Below are positions 1 to 9,678 of a stretch of 64,000 nt of DNA, piece after piece. This stretch comes from Balneola sp. (GTDB lineage: Bacteria > Bacteroidota > Rhodothermia > Balneolales > Balneolaceae). Both the position numbers and the translations under genes were made by a program. The notes under the pieces were generated by a model. The model had not been told where the DNA came from. It worked only from the letters and a program-made list of their open reading frames with translations, and did no database searches. The DNA is taken from positions 96,701 through 160,700 of the forward strand of contig NZQV01000002.1 in NCBI GenBank assembly GCA_002696035.1, in the 5' to 3' direction. Within the stretch, counting starts at the first letter, position 1. The number at the start of each line of letters is the position of its first letter.

Positions 1-324
1 TTCCAGGGCCTCTTTGGCCACTTCCTGCTTGGTGGTATCAATAGAGAATTCAGCCTTATTAAATATTGGGATCCCCTTTTCCAGTACGGGCATCACCCTG
101 TCTAATTCTTCCTGAACTGAAACGGGCTCAGCACCCGGCCGCGTAGATTCTCCCCCAACATCTATGATCTCCGCTCCATTTTTTTGCATGATGTGGATAC
201 GGTCCATAGCCCGGTTCATATCGGTGTACCGACCGCCGTCGCTGAATGAATCGGGCGTAACATTCAAGATCCCCATTATTTTTGGGAATGTATCAGCACC
301 CGATTTTGATCTTTTTTGCGACAA
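1..324 (-). CDS. folP: Dihydropteroate synthase, 5' part (runs off the left edge)
   Basis: This is the N-terminal part of dihydropteroate synthase, which condenses p-aminobenzoate with the pterin pyrophosphate in folate synthesis. The minus strand reads MGILNVTPDSFSDGG followed by IIDVGGESTRPGA, the two hallmark DHPS motifs (first TIM-barrel strand and the pterin-binding segment). The rest of the gene lies beyond base 1. The start is uncertain. The ATG at 276 falls right on the first core strand and would remove the usual N-terminal lead, so I place the start at an in-frame TTG at 324. The frame is open up to about 378, where a TAG closes it. No clear ribosome-binding site is seen at either position. 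The ferredoxin gene lies upstream on the same strand, about 115 bases away. Confidence 0.85.
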   Translation of the reverse strand, partial: MSQKRSKSGADTFPKIMGILNVTPDSFSDGGRYTDMNRAMDRIHIMQKNGAEIIDVGGESTRPGAEPVSVQEELDRVMPVLEKGIPIFNKAEFSIDTTKQEVAKEALE

Positions 325-438
325 ATTGGAGAGATTGACTGTAGATAATTTTAATACGAGATCTGATGCAGCCTTTTTCTATAAAGACTAATATCCATAA
401 GACGGATTAACCGTTAAATGGATCAATGGATCAGCATT

Positions 439-774
439 CTACCAGGCTTCGATGAGGTCATCGCGTTTGTCTTCTTTGGAAGCCCATTCATCGGCATCAG
501 GCAAAGCATCTTGTGTTTCGTTAATAATGCGATCTTCCCAGGCCTCAGAGAGACGCTCGTTCAGGTCGATGTAGTCTTCCCATTTTTCAGGAACTTCATC
601 ATCCGGATAAATAGCTTCAACGGGGCATTCCGATACGCAAGCATCACAATCGATGCATTCCATAGGGTCGATAACCAGGAAATTGGGTCCTTCGCGGAAG
701 GCATCAACCGGACAAACGGCTGCGCAGTTGGTGTATTTGCATTGAATGCAGGGTTCAGTAACAATGTAAGGCAT
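439..774 (-). CDS. fdxA: 7Fe (3Fe-4S/4Fe-4S) ferredoxin of the FdxA type
   Basis: A 111-residue soluble low-potential electron carrier. Eight cysteines are visible: C9, C12, C17 and C21 at the N-terminus and C40, C43, C46 and C50 in the run [13 protein letters not shown]. This matches the Azotobacter-type ferredoxin I layout, in which one 3Fe-4S and one 4Fe-4S cluster share the two motifs. The segments CIQCKYTNC and [10 protein letters not shown] are characteristic of the family. An acidic C-terminal extension of about 50 residues follows, also usual for FdxA. The ATG at 774 lies immediately before the conserved PYIVTEPC start, so the start is secure. It may be co-transcribed with folP, but no functional link is evident. 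Confidence 0.93.
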   Translation of the reverse strand: MPYIVTEPCIQCKYTNCAAVCPVDAFREGPNFLVIDPMECIDCDACVSECPVEAIYPDDEVPEKWEDYIDLNERLSEAWEDRIINETQDALPDADEWASKEDKRDDLIEAW

Positions 775-1229
775 AAAATAAATTGATTAGGGTTACAAAA
801 TGAGTGAGTTTTGCAAGTCGGAATATCCCCTCACTTTTTGACAGATGCAATCTTAATAAGCAGTTGTAAGCGGTTTTAATTTATTTATTTGTACCATTGT
901 CCATTTTCAGTGACCGAAGCCATCGATAATTCCGAGCCATCCCTCCTCGAATATTGAATATTGAAAAGAGGAATATTTAAGTGAAGATGATAAAAAAACC
1001 CCATACCCGTCCGACCACTGAAAGGCTCAAACTGGTTACGCCAGCTTATCTTCCCCACCGCACAGGCTGACTGACTAATCCAGAAGTGGTCCGACGAATG
1101 GAAAGGGTAACCAATTTTTCAAGGTTGTAGAAACAATCTGACTGGCAGTCAATCGTCGGACGAGCTTTAGTCGTCGGACGATGAACTGTACTTTAAAAAC
1201 AATGGAATGAAATCCTGCCATGTAGAACA

Positions 1230-1285
1230 CGCGACTCTGGAGAGACGCAGTACGATGTAAATTGACTCTCCAGAGTCGATAGTCA
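1230..1285. repeat. Dispersed palindromic repeat, GACTCTCCAGAGTC family
   Basis: Two inverted half-elements (CGACTCTGGAGAG and GACTCTCCAGAGTCGA) face each other across about 25 bases. Related short palindromes occur at 56424-56446 and 63922-63940, so this is a dispersed family of hairpins. No gene overlaps it. Confidence 0.6.
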
Positions 1286-1342
1286 TAAAATAATAAGGAG
1301 GGCAATATTCTCCCGGCCTATGTCAAAACCTTAATACAATAA

Positions 1343-1418
1343 TTTTAAGTCACCGCTCGGCTGGGAGGGGTATTTGAAGCATACATATTAGCTCGCTGAA
1401 TACTTCAAATATCCCTGG
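1343..1418. repeat. Degenerate REP-like element related to those flanking the RAYT gene
   Basis: The segment TTTTAAGTCACCGCTCGG is nearly the reverse complement of CCGAGCGGTGACTTAAGA found at 21622 and 22456. The following GCTCGCTGAATACTTCAAAT resembles the reverse complement of the partner half. It appears to be a decayed copy of the same element. Confidence 0.55.
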
Positions 1419-1492
1419 GGATGAACTGGGTCTTAAAATATCTCTGGATGGATAATACCACACTTCAAAATTCAGTTTTGAATGTTGAATGT

Positions 1493-2749
1493 TCAGTGTT
1501 CTTTTAGCAGCACTTTCACGCTATCCAAACTTCCATCTGTATTTGCGGGTTGAACCTGAAGCAGGTGAGCCATGAGTTCGTAGAGATGCACGTTTTCAAA
1601 GGCTTTCATCCTGAAACCCTCTTTTAGATCGGGGCCCTTTGCAACAAATAGCGCATGCATTTCGCTGGCTTGGTTGTCGAAACCATGGGCGCCACCGGAT
1701 GGATAGTTTTCTCTGCTTTCAAAATATGCGCGCGTATTGATGGTATATCCAACATCGGCAACCATCAATAGATCCGGTACCCGGTAGTGATCCTTCAAGT
1801 GAAATCGGTCAGGAATATCTTCTTTTTTGTACACCTTGAAATGCTCTTCGTTTGCTTTGAGTGCATCATAGACCTCATCCATTTTCTGATCCCGGACATT
1901 CATCATTACAGACGGACTGTATTCGATCATCTCCACATCCTCCGGATCGATCATTTCATCCAGCACCACAATGCGTTCTCTGGAAACATCCGCCATTCCG
2001 TGATCCGAGACGATCAGCAAATTGGTGTTTGAGGTCAGCTTTTGTTCTTCCATCTTTTCCATCAAATACCCTATAAGGTCATCGGCTTTTTTGATGGCGG
2101 CTTTTACTTCTTCAGAATCGGTGCCGTAGCGATGTCCACGGCTATCTACAAAACTGAAGTACAGCGTTGACAGATCTACTTCCCTTTCATTTCCATAATT
2201 CAGCCATTTTATAACGGTATCGATGCGGGCGGAGTCGGGCATCGAGCCATCGTATGATTTCCAGTGTGTCGGTCGCATATTCTGAATAGGTGCTTCCGAG
2301 CCTACCCAAAACATGGTACCGGCTTTTTTACCTGCCTTTTCTACCGTATTCCAGATCGGCTCACCCCCATACCATTGCGGGTTTTCAACCTGATCGCGGT
2401 CGCCCATTGTGAAGCGGGCATTCATCGTGGAATCGTACATGGAGTTCCCGATGAAACCACTGTTTTCGGGATATAAACCGGTTGCTATGGCGTAATAATT
2501 GGGAAAGGTTTTGGAAGGAAAGATGGGAATAAGCCCTTCGCTGCTCACCCCTTTTTCAATCAGCTGATCAAAATTTGGGGTGTTGGTTTTAGAGAGGTAA
2601 TCGTGGCGAAAGCCATCGAAGGAAACCAAGAGCACTTTCTGGGCTTGGGGTTTCGGTACATCAACTCCCGGGCCTGAACAACCCAAGAACCCGATTCCTA
2701 CTGTTAATACAAGAATTAAATGGAACGGGGTTCTAAAGGATCTGCTCAT
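1493..2749 (-). CDS. Ectonucleotide pyrophosphatase/phosphodiesterase-family lipoprotein
   Basis: A 418-residue enzyme of the alkaline-phosphatase superfamily, NPP type, which cleaves phosphodiester or pyrophosphate bonds at a two-metal site. A lipoprotein signal ends in FLGC with Cys24, predicting membrane anchoring outside the cytoplasm. Metal and catalytic motifs are visible: Asp45 in VLLVSFDGFRHDY, the nucleophile Thr81 in PSKTFPNYY, SDHGM near residue 250, and a late GGAHGFDN. The family is usually about 400 residues for the catalytic domain, so it is complete. It is the last gene of the seven-gene operon, 6 bases after the NHL-type gene. That context suggests the surface complex supplies or processes a phosphorylated substrate, but the true substrate cannot be read from the sequence. 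Confidence 0.88.
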   Translation of the reverse strand: MSRSFRTPFHLILVLTVGIGFLGCSGPGVDVPKPQAQKVLLVSFDGFRHDYLSKTNTPNFDQLIEKGVSSEGLIPIFPSKTFPNYYAIATGLYPENSGFIGNSMYDSTMNARFTMGDRDQVENPQWYGGEPIWNTVEKAGKKAGTMFWVGSEAPIQNMRPTHWKSYDGSMPDSARIDTVIKWLNYGNEREVDLSTLYFSFVDSRGHRYGTDSEEVKAAIKKADDLIGYLMEKMEEQKLTSNTNLLIVSDHGMADVSRERIVVLDEMIDPEDVEMIEYSPSVMMNVRDQKMDEVYDALKANEEHFKVYKKEDIPDRFHLKDHYRVPDLLMVADVGYTINTRAYFESRENYPSGGAHGFDNQASEMHALFVAKGPDLKEGFRMKAFENVHLYELMAHLLQVQPANTDGSLDSVKVLLKEH

Positions 2750-2755
2750 TCTTAT

Positions 2756-4030
2756 TTATTCAAAATCGGTAGTGAGTTTGTATCGGGCGATTCGGTTGTT
2801 ATCGGTGTCGGCCACTAACACGACCTCATCAAAATAAGCGACGCCCATGGGGTTGTTGAACTGGCGGGGACCGTTGCCGGTTCCTCCAAAAGAGACATTG
2901 ATGGCTTTTTCAGCGGTTGAGCCCGGTGGTGGGTTGATGCCCTCAAATCCATTTGACTGGAACATATACAAGCTGTCAGTTTCTGCATCCACTATGAAGA
3001 TATGGCCCCGTGCATCTGCAGAAAAGGCGATCCCGGTTGGATTCTTGAATTTATACTCATCATACAAAAAAGATTCTGCCCGCGACGTATCCCTGTCTAA
3101 CAGAGATGAATTCGGGCGATACTCGATCCCATCAATGGTTTCCACTGCATTAACCCAAAGGGTTCTAAAGGGAATATCCTGTTCAGGGGCGCCCTGTGTG
3201 ATCAGGAAACTAATGTCTTCTGACATGTTTTCGCGCTGTGGAGGGCCAATAAAGGAAGAGATATCCGTAATGGAAATGCCACTTAAAAAAGAAGGATTAT
3301 TAGGATTGAGAGCACGAACCTGTGCGATGTTTCTCAATTTACCATCAGAGTTTTCTGTATATCGCAACACGGTGTTATCGGGCGCAATGGCTTCTCCCGT
3401 TCGGTTTCTTGGACCTCTTCGGGAAACATAAATATCATTATTGGCGAGGACGGTTACGCCGGTTAGTTCTACAAATTCTTCGTTGTCGCTTCGGTCACGG
3501 TCCAAACGAAATTGTTGTGTATTCGTGTTTGCACGGCTATTGTCCATAAAGGGGTGAACCAGCGTATCCACAAATTGTACCGGCCCTGATCCGTTGGCAT
3601 TCGCGATCTTGTAAACGGCAGGAAGATTCCATGTGATGTCAGGATCAACGGCAGTGATCACGGTATCGTAACGGGCGGTTACATACAAATTCAGTAAACG
3701 ATCTTGCGTGACCGATGTGGCTCCGCCTTCAATTTCAATTAGATCATATTTGTTGCCGGCACGATCCAGCACATGCACGCCCTGAGCATCGGTTACATAC
3801 ACGAGCTCGTCGTATCCAACATACACATCGGTTGGAGCGTCAAAGCCTGTCCAGAAAGGAACCAAAGCTGCATAGGCAACTTCATCTACAATAGTGGATG
3901 GGTCCTGCCGACCTTGTTCAAAGATTTCATCGGTGGTGGAATCTCCTTTGGTACCCAGAATTTCATCACAGCTGTAAAGGCCTGCAAAGGAAATGACAAA
4001 TAATAAGAAAACGGCTAATACTCTTTTCAT
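2756..4030 (-). CDS. NHL-repeat-like beta-propeller lipoprotein
   Basis: A 424-residue predicted lipoprotein: the signal ends in LYSC with Cys21. The mature part reads as a six-bladed NHL-type propeller. Visible blades include APTDVYVGYDELVYVTDAQG near residues 65-85, NPTGIAFSADARGHIFIVDA near 335, and a C-terminal NNPMGVAYFDEVVLVADTDN blade. NHL propellers bind proteins or ligands rather than catalyse. It lies between the PorV-like gene (15 bases upstream) and the phosphodiesterase gene (6 bases downstream), so it is almost certainly co-transcribed and probably works at the outer membrane with the receptor. The exact ligand is unknown. Confidence 0.75.
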   Translation of the reverse strand: MKRVLAVFLLFVISFAGLYSCDEILGTKGDSTTDEIFEQGRQDPSTIVDEVAYAALVPFWTGFDAPTDVYVGYDELVYVTDAQGVHVLDRAGNKYDLIEIEGGATSVTQDRLLNLYVTARYDTVITAVDPDITWNLPAVYKIANANGSGPVQFVDTLVHPFMDNSRANTNTQQFRLDRDRSDNEEFVELTGVTVLANNDIYVSRRGPRNRTGEAIAPDNTVLRYTENSDGKLRNIAQVRALNPNNPSFLSGISITDISSFIGPPQRENMSEDISFLITQGAPEQDIPFRTLWVNAVETIDGIEYRPNSSLLDRDTSRAESFLYDEYKFKNPTGIAFSADARGHIFIVDAETDSLYMFQSNGFEGINPPPGSTAEKAINVSFGGTGNGPRQFNNPMGVAYFDEVVLVADTDNNRIARYKLTTDFE

Positions 4031-4045
4031 GACTCTAAGTTAATC

Positions 4046-5074
4046 TCACAAATTGAATTTAAGTGTGAACCGGTGGATGGAGCCCAATCGATCCCGGGCG
4101 GTGAAACCATAGTCGATGGCAATTGAATTGTCCAGAAATGGGACAAAGAACCCGACTCCTGCGGTTGGTAGTTTGGCCTCATCCACGCCAAATTCATAAC
4201 CGGCTCGTACAAAAAACTGATCTAAGTAGGTAAGTTCAGACCCAAGGCTAAAACGTTCAGAATTATCACTTGGATTGGTTAGCTGACCCGTTACCAACAC
4301 TTTGATATTGTCGGTTTCATAGGCATCATAGGCCGCACCAATACGGAAAACAGATGGAGGCGACACGTCTTCAAATTCCGTCTCTGTTTCAGGTCCGTTT
4401 TGTGTGGGACGCGTTGTTTCTCCGGATGGGCTTGCGTCTAATCCAAAGTTATTCAACCCAACAGCAAAACGAAGACCGGTTTCACCGACCCGATAGAAGA
4501 ACCCAATATCTACCACTGCTGACTGAGACTGAATTTCCTCGATCTTTTCTTCCACATATTTTGCAGTTACACCATAACTGAACAGTTCCGAAAGCTCTTG
4601 TGCAAAAGAAAGTCCTGCTGCCATGTGCACCGTACGGAACGTCCGCCCGGTACCAAGAGGATTGAATTCGTTGGTTTCTTCCATCTCACCGGAATCGAGA
4701 TACATAAGCGATCCCCCCAAAGCAATGCTGCCGAGTTTTTGCGTATAACTGGCATAGTTGTGGGCAATATCAGCGAAGTAGGCTGTATGCGACAGATATA
4801 CCTGAGAATTGTCCATTTGAGCCGCAAGGGCAGGATTGAAATATAGGGCTGATCCATCCATAGCATCTGCTACGTTCGATCCTCCTAAAGCTGATGAACG
4901 GGCATCCACATTGATCTTCAGAAACTGAAAACCTGATGTTCCCGAGCGAGAACCTCCCAAACTGGGGAAAACGCCCTGTGCATTAGTTACTTCTGGTTGA
5001 CTCATTACCAGCAAAGCTCCGATAAAGAAAGCTTTTGTCAGTACTCTTAAAATATTATTTGAATTCAACTGCAT
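4046..5074 (-). CDS. PorV/PorQ-family outer-membrane beta-barrel protein
   Basis: A 342-residue barrel with an N-terminal signal peptide ending near residue 33 (TNAQG). The segment RSSALGGSNVADAMDGSALY followed by FNPALAA is the hallmark of the PorV/PorQ (UPF0164-like) family. The protein ends in alternating beta-strand sequence with a final KFNL. PorV is known as the shuttle that takes type IX secretion cargo from the translocon to the attachment complex; other family members act as fatty-acid-type transporters. It sits 11 bases after the TonB-dependent receptor gene and in the same operon as proteins with T9SS tails. A dedicated partner for that cargo is therefore plausible, but this is inference. 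Confidence 0.85.
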   Translation of the reverse strand: MQLNSNNILRVLTKAFFIGALLVMSQPEVTNAQGVFPSLGGSRSGTSGFQFLKINVDARSSALGGSNVADAMDGSALYFNPALAAQMDNSQVYLSHTAYFADIAHNYASYTQKLGSIALGGSLMYLDSGEMEETNEFNPLGTGRTFRTVHMAAGLSFAQELSELFSYGVTAKYVEEKIEEIQSQSAVVDIGFFYRVGETGLRFAVGLNNFGLDASPSGETTRPTQNGPETETEFEDVSPPSVFRIGAAYDAYETDNIKVLVTGQLTNPSDNSERFSLGSELTYLDQFFVRAGYEFGVDEAKLPTAGVGFFVPFLDNSIAIDYGFTARDRLGSIHRFTLKFNL

Positions 5075-5085
5075 ATTTACTTTGA

Positions 5086-8022
5086 TCAGAAATTAATTGC
5101 TAACCCAAACATGATATGTCGCTGCTCTAAGAAATTAGCAGGGTTTGCATATGCCGGAATGTTATTGTCTCTTGGATCTTGATAACGCGGATCTCTCACA
5201 TTGATAGGAACATCGTATGCGGAATTCCCTCGCAGTGTGGTTGGATCAGCCGGATAATCTGTTTTATAAGCTCCGCCGGTAACCGGGTTAATGATGGCCG
5301 GGTTGTCTGCATTAAATAAGTTTGTGATCTCCAGGGTGGCTTCAATACGGGTCCCTTTCACTTCGAACCATTTCGAGAGGTTAAGGTCAAACATCAGCCA
5401 TGGCTCTCCAATTTCGGAATAGCGTTTTGTAGGATCGGGATCCTGTTCGTAGATCGGTCTCCAGTTTTCCCGCCCTGTAACCGGGTTACGTTCTTGTCCG
5501 CGATAGATCATTGGCGTATAACGCAATCCGCTTCGGAAAGTACCTGAGAGATACGCTCTGAATTGATTCAGCGCCTTCACACCAAACAGGCCATTGTCTC
5601 TGTCCCATGTAAAGATCATGCTTCCCTTGATGTCAAAAGGACGATCCCAGGCCAGCGGCGTTTCAATGTTGTTTCCGATATCCTGACCGCCGGAGATGAT
5701 ATCTGAGAGTGCATCGTTGGATGTAGAACTCAGACCTTCAGCTCGCGAATAAGTTGCACTAATATTCCCCTGGAGGAAATGGCTATATCGTTTGATGTAG
5801 GAGATCTCAAGTCCCCGAACCCTGGCAAAGTCACCATTCACACGGAAGGTTCGTTCGGTGTCACGTCCGGTTGCATCGGGAACAATAATTCGTTCAGCGG
5901 TAATGAAGTCATATTTATCACTCCAGAATGCGTTGATGTTAAGGGCATCGTTGGAAGTTAGCTGGTAGCGGAAACCGAGCTCATAGGAAATATCTACTTC
6001 CGGATCCAAATTCGGGTTCCCCAGATCTGACAGGAACGAACGATCCTGATAGAATGGATCAAGTCCGGCATATAAATAGGTTGGATGAGGAAGCTTGGTC
6101 TTGTGCGTATAGTTGAAATACATCACCATGTTTTCACGAACCGGGAACGACACATTTATACGCGGCAACAAGCGCATCTTAAATCGATTACCGAATAGCT
6201 TGTAGGTACTTTCTTTGTAATCTTCGCGAACGGCGTTGGGAATCGGTGAAAGCGGATCATCCACAAAGTTATCTACATAGGCGCCCGGGAACCAATATTC
6301 GTAACGAAGTCCCAGGTTGGCGATGAGTCCCTGATAACGGATCTGATCACTTATATACAGTGCTCCGCGAGATGGACTCACATTCCAGATGTCAGAGCTT
6401 GAACCTAAACGGGAAGATTCTGTGAATTCACCTTCGCCTACTTCGATCGGAGCTCCTACCCATGGACGTGTTATATCGATCCACTGGTATTCCATGAATT
6501 TCATTTCAAGTCCGGCACGCAAGCGGTTGGTTTCACTGGCAAAAAAGGTGGTGAAATTGGACCTCAGCGTATATTCTTCAGCATAATGATCGTGCCACAG
6601 CGAGGCGATACCTCCGTTATTTGCTAGTCCGGGGCCGGGCAATACATAAGTAAAGTCATCCGATGCATAAAAGGGGCTTACCGGATATTCCACAATACTT
6701 TCAGCATCAAATTCGCCGTCCACTCGATCTGGGCGCCAGTCGCGACCGTTGGCATCTGCTCTCAATCGTGTAAACAAGCGGCTGATCTGTACATCATAAA
6801 AAGTTCGTCCAGAAAGGGCATGCGTCCATTTCAGGTAAGCAAGTTTACTATCGTGAGCATAGGTATTGGCGTTATCCAGATCTCGTTCAAAAAAGAACTG
6901 ATAGCCGGGCCGGATCTGCGCGTTATCTCCAATGATCTGAAGCATACGCGTGTTTTGGTTGATGGTCAGCGATCGCTGATACGCTCCTTCCAGCCGCATT
7001 CCTGATTTGATCTTGTAGGTCAGCTTGAACATCCCATTCCAGCGATTGTCCTGCCGGGGTGAGAAAAATGTATTATCAACCAGGGAAGACTGGACCTGAT
7101 CGGCTGCATTTCGGGTAAATTCATTAGAAAAACTGGCCTGACCGGTCATAAAGAAGTACAGGTTTCCAGGTATATCAACCCCTAAGGCCGGAAGCAGATC
7201 GTTGGTGATCGGCATGGGACCGCCAAGCGTAAATTCGTAGGTATCGGCAAAGAAGTTTTGGGAAGCTGATGTCATGGTACCGGGATTGTCACGACGGTGC
7301 GCAAAGGTCCCTGAATAATTATCACCACCATCCTGGGTTTGCACGGTTACCACACCTGAAGTCAGGTTTCCGTGTTCTACATCAACACCACCGGTGGTTA
7401 CCTCAACACTCGAATACGCATTAGCTCCGAGGTCTAACCCAAAACCGGTTCCCGCCAAAGGATCCTGAGCAGAAACACCATCCACCACATACCCGGTTTC
7501 GTTGGCGCGACCACCACGGATATACAAACCCGTTGGATCTTTGAAAACCCCTGCTGTTTGTCCTACAATATCTTCTACTTTCTGAACCGGAGCTGCATCG
7601 ATCTCTTCGCGACTTACCCGAGTGGACGTAGAAGATTGCTCTACATCAAAAATGGGAGCTTCACCAACAACGGTTATTTCCTCGTCTGAAGAAATGGCCT
7701 GCATATTCATTTCCACATCAAGCTCAGTGGTTTCGCCGGCTTTGATCTCGATTCCGGTAAACAGCATCGTCTGATATCCTACATACCGGTATTCAATGGA
7801 ATATTCGCCCGGACGTATGTTATTGATCGTGTATTCCCCGTCCAAATTGGTGGCGGTACCGAAAGAGGTTCCGCGAACGATCACGTTCACACCAATAAGC
7901 GGAAGTTCATCATCTTTATCGATGACTGTACCACTTAAGGAGCCGTTTTGGGCAAATGCAAAAGTGGTACTAAATACTGTTAACAGAGCTAATAATAAGC
8001 TGGTTTTCTTTAAATATATCAT
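5086..8022 (-). CDS. TonB-dependent outer-membrane receptor with carboxypeptidase-regulatory-like domain
   Basis: A 978-residue outer-membrane transporter. A signal peptide (to about residue 24, FAFAQ) is followed by a CarboxypepD-reg-like domain (about 25-110, with SLSGTVIDKDDELPLIGVNV and NLDGEYTI). Then comes a plug domain (about 135-240, with GLYIRGGRANETGYVVDGVS) and a 22-strand-type barrel ending in the aromatic terminal residue of MFGLAINF. No SusD-type gene is next to it; the partners are instead an Fn3-like lipoprotein, whose stop overlaps this start by 4 bases, and a PorV-like protein downstream. The overlap implies translational coupling. Substrate is unknown. The architecture is typical of SusC-like receptors in Bacteroidota relatives. 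Confidence 0.93.
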   Translation of the reverse strand: MIYLKKTSLLLALLTVFSTTFAFAQNGSLSGTVIDKDDELPLIGVNVIVRGTSFGTATNLDGEYTINNIRPGEYSIEYRYVGYQTMLFTGIEIKAGETTELDVEMNMQAISSDEEITVVGEAPIFDVEQSSTSTRVSREEIDAAPVQKVEDIVGQTAGVFKDPTGLYIRGGRANETGYVVDGVSAQDPLAGTGFGLDLGANAYSSVEVTTGGVDVEHGNLTSGVVTVQTQDGGDNYSGTFAHRRDNPGTMTSASQNFFADTYEFTLGGPMPITNDLLPALGVDIPGNLYFFMTGQASFSNEFTRNAADQVQSSLVDNTFFSPRQDNRWNGMFKLTYKIKSGMRLEGAYQRSLTINQNTRMLQIIGDNAQIRPGYQFFFERDLDNANTYAHDSKLAYLKWTHALSGRTFYDVQISRLFTRLRADANGRDWRPDRVDGEFDAESIVEYPVSPFYASDDFTYVLPGPGLANNGGIASLWHDHYAEEYTLRSNFTTFFASETNRLRAGLEMKFMEYQWIDITRPWVGAPIEVGEGEFTESSRLGSSSDIWNVSPSRGALYISDQIRYQGLIANLGLRYEYWFPGAYVDNFVDDPLSPIPNAVREDYKESTYKLFGNRFKMRLLPRINVSFPVRENMVMYFNYTHKTKLPHPTYLYAGLDPFYQDRSFLSDLGNPNLDPEVDISYELGFRYQLTSNDALNINAFWSDKYDFITAERIIVPDATGRDTERTFRVNGDFARVRGLEISYIKRYSHFLQGNISATYSRAEGLSSTSNDALSDIISGGQDIGNNIETPLAWDRPFDIKGSMIFTWDRDNGLFGVKALNQFRAYLSGTFRSGLRYTPMIYRGQERNPVTGRENWRPIYEQDPDPTKRYSEIGEPWLMFDLNLSKWFEVKGTRIEATLEITNLFNADNPAIINPVTGGAYKTDYPADPTTLRGNSAYDVPINVRDPRYQDPRDNNIPAYANPANFLEQRHIMFGLAINF

Positions 8023-9602
8023 TGTTCAAAACCCAGGGTTTCAATGGTCAAAAATTCTATCAGGCCAGATAGGTCGCTTGGAGGATAATATTGAGGATTC
8101 TCATCCGTGCTTTCAGGTGTTTCACAGGAATTGTTATCCTCAGTTGTGAATTCATCAATGTCTATTCCGAAATACACGATAGACTGATCTGGATTCATGG
8201 TCGAGATCAATTCATTACCGTCATATTCCTCAATTGCGTTCGGATTTCTTAGAAATAAACTAAAATCAGCCCTAAATAAGTTGATTGATTCACTAAACGG
8301 AACAACGGAATAGGCAGGAAATTCAGAACCGTCAAATCTTAGATTTGGTGTGTAATCAATTTCTGAAGTGGCACTTACTTCGGTACAGTTATTAATAATA
8401 AACTGCGGATTTCTACCCGGTTCAGAGTACGAAGCCTGCTGCACGCCTTGAAATGGCAGGAACTGGAACAGGGAATTTCGCTCAGCAAGATATTCGATCG
8501 GAATGTTGATGAACATCTTTCCGCCTTCTTCAAAAAACTGATCTGTGATCTCGAGGGCATAGCCAATATTACGGTCCAGGTCATCTGAGATCCAGTAAAT
8601 GTAATCCCATTCTGCCAGCATCATATTGATGGTAGGCTCAGCCAACGCTCTGTTGGGCAGAGCTGAGGTAAAGGGCACTCGTGTACCTCCCAGTGACTGT
8701 CCGTCCGAAATATCGATATAGTCAACCTGATCAATCCCTACATCTTCAAGCAATCCCAAATGCAGGTCTCTGCGATCATTCGTGTTTGTCCCATAATAAT
8801 CGTTCAAAAACAGAATACGCGACGTCTGTTTCTTCACATACCAATTGTGGATAGCCACATTACTGACAGCAGCTGCGTTGTCTATAGCGCGTACATAAAA
8901 CTCGTTCTCGCCATTTACATTAACATTATCAAAAACGATGTCCGACTCAATGGCTGAGCGACCTAAAAGCACAGAAGCAGTAGGCTCGGCCTGCGTATCA
9001 TCAATTCTTAGGGTGAGGAAATCCACGTCCAGCGAAAGCTCTCTCCAACTTGCTTCGGAAGAAGTGTCGTTGAGGGCAATTTCAATGCGATTCAGGTTCG
9101 CATCGCCATCAGGGTCATTGGGATTAAACCCAAAGCTTGCAATTCTGAAAGTGGTATCAGGAGGGGTTTCGTTGATGGCAAAACTTACGGTTGGCTCAGT
9201 ATTTCTGATCGGGAAAGTCAGCGATGGAGGCTCAGGGTCTTTGGCCCCGTCATTATCAACGGCCCGTACATTAAATTGGACATTGGCATCAGTGCTGCCT
9301 TCCGGAATAGGTAAAATAAAGGTGCTGTCGGTGTTTTGGGTGAAGCTCCAGTCATCTTCGGCAGCCTCAGCTGGGTCCCCAATATAAAATTCATATCCGG
9401 CTACAAAACCATCCGGATCATCTCCCCACCATGAAATATTTACCTGACTCACCAATCGCTCGCCTTCCGGCAGATTGATCTCGTTTAGGGTCAGTGAAGT
9501 TTTAGGGGGCAGATTTTCATTTAAATCTCCTTGTAGTCCACTATCGCAGGAGACTACGAGGACGTTTAAAAGAAGTATGAATAAAAGAGGATATAAACGC
9601 AT
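8019..9602 (-). CDS. Surface lipoprotein with fibronectin/Ig-like repeats
   Basis: A 527-residue protein with a short lipoprotein signal (VLVVSC, Cys19). Residues about 35-130 and 135-250 resemble two beta-sandwich repeats of Fn3/Ig type (SWWGDDPDGFVAGYEFYIGD; RAVDNDGAKDPEPPSLTFPI). The C-terminal half, starting at RILFLNDYYGTN, looks like a separate alpha/beta domain of unknown function (NDRRDLHLGLLEDVG, then DYIYWISDDLDRN). Its stop overlaps the start of the TonB-dependent receptor (ATGA), so the two are translationally coupled. This pairing suggests a substrate-binding or lid lipoprotein for the receptor, standing where SusD would be, but there is no SusD-like sequence. Confidence 0.7.
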   Translation of the reverse strand: MRLYPLLFILLLNVLVVSCDSGLQGDLNENLPPKTSLTLNEINLPEGERLVSQVNISWWGDDPDGFVAGYEFYIGDPAEAAEDDWSFTQNTDSTFILPIPEGSTDANVQFNVRAVDNDGAKDPEPPSLTFPIRNTEPTVSFAINETPPDTTFRIASFGFNPNDPDGDANLNRIEIALNDTSSEASWRELSLDVDFLTLRIDDTQAEPTASVLLGRSAIESDIVFDNVNVNGENEFYVRAIDNAAAVSNVAIHNWYVKKQTSRILFLNDYYGTNTNDRRDLHLGLLEDVGIDQVDYIDISDGQSLGGTRVPFTSALPNRALAEPTINMMLAEWDYIYWISDDLDRNIGYALEITDQFFEEGGKMFINIPIEYLAERNSLFQFLPFQGVQQASYSEPGRNPQFIINNCTEVSATSEIDYTPNLRFDGSEFPAYSVVPFSESINLFRADFSLFLRNPNAIEEYDGNELISTMNPDQSIVYFGIDIDEFTTEDNNSCETPESTDENPQYYPPSDLSGLIEFLTIETLGFEQ

Positions 9603-9678
9603 GTTAGTTTTTCTAAAAATAAAAAGGTGAGAAGCAGATCAGATCTGCTTCTCACAATATTTAATTAATCAGGCGGTG

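Larger units (their letters stand above)
775..1492. other. Gene-free, repeat-rich intergenic region (718 bases)
   Basis: I see no convincing gene here. The longest open frame (minus strand, 1075-1305) is assembled from repeats and has no recognisable domain. The region holds several inverted elements. Around 1153-1188 there are two copies of a GTCGTCGGACGA-like core in opposite orientation. At 1230-1285 an element has arms related to GACTCTCCAGAGTC. At 1343-1418 lies a degenerate copy of the REP-like element that flanks the transposase at 21700. The region separates the ferredoxin gene from the end of the large envelope operon, both read leftward. Confidence 0.7.

Noticed and set aside
1075..1305. 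76-codon minus-strand open frame in the repeat-rich gap
   Set aside because: It runs through palindromic repeats and has no recognisable fold or ribosome-binding site.
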